A DNA stretch of 6,301 nucleotides, taken from contig JAFAJU010000203.1 of NCBI GenBank assembly GCA_019236035.1, positions 1-6,301 on the forward strand, given 5' to 3'. Positions within the stretch are counted from its first letter, which is position 1. Each line of letters opens with the position of its first letter. The translations under genes and the position numbers were made by a program. The DNA is from Verrucomicrobiota bacterium. GTDB lineage: Bacteria; Verrucomicrobiota; Verrucomicrobiia; Chthoniobacterales; JAFAMB01. This document shows, piece after piece, positions 6,262 to 6,301 of the stretch. A model generated the notes under the pieces. It was given only the letters and a program-made list of their open reading frames with translations, was not told the DNA's origin and did not search any database.

Positions 6262-6301
6262 AACGCCGAGAACGCCGGGAACGCCCGAGAACGCCGGGAA
6301 C
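6262..6301. repeat. Short direct repeats at the right edge
   Basis: Four successive units of the form AACGCCGRG start at 6262, 6271, 6280 and 6290. The third has one extra C, and a fifth unit begins at 6299 and is cut by the window end. A diverged unit may start at 6250. The array lies upstream of the DAC-domain gene. It could be a simple-sequence expansion or part of a larger element; its true length cannot be seen. Confidence 0.6.

Noticed and set aside
6250..6301. CRISPR array start
   Set aside because: The units are only 9-10 bases and directly abut, with no spacers.

Overview
The window carries eight protein-coding genes, all on the minus strand, so they read from the right edge (about 6200) to the left edge (about 60). 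I see no convincing plus-strand gene, no tRNA or rRNA, no insertion sequence and no CRISPR array. Coding density is high. The gene set (a DACNV/DAC-domain protein, a YcaQ-type glycosylase, carA, a CBM9-like protein, infA and a DUF883/holin-like membrane trio) looks chromosomal and bacterial. The protein style suggests a soil or freshwater Verrucomicrobiota or a similar poorly cultured phylum. That placement is inference from familiarity, not from a marker phylogeny.

Right part (6301-3610): short GC-rich direct repeats lie at the edge and a weak promoter candidate follows. Next comes a 430-residue protein with a predicted DACNV sensor region and a C-terminal diadenylate cyclase (DAC, DisA_N-like) domain that keeps both hallmark motifs. 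Sixteen bases after its stop, a YcaQ-type winged-helix DNA glycosylase starts at a GTG with a good ribosome-binding site. The pair looks like one transcription unit, linking a possible cyclic-dinucleotide signal with repair of alkylated or crosslinked DNA. This is the most interesting part of the window.

Middle part (3609-1279): carA, the glutamine-hydrolysing subunit of carbamoyl-phosphate synthetase, follows a 202-base leader; carB is not in the window. A short palindromic repeat sits 5 bases after carA. Then come a CBM9-like beta-sandwich protein without a signal peptide and infA (translation factor IF-1).

Left part (1278-1): three small genes sit in a tight cluster. They are a DUF883/ElaB-YqjD-type tail-anchored helical protein, a holin-superfamily-III/YqjE-like membrane protein and an unassigned one-helix membrane protein. 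This matches the yqjD-yqjE-yqjK layout of enterobacteria and is probably an envelope or stress-related unit rather than phage DNA. A second, longer copy of the palindromic repeat lies just beyond the last gene.
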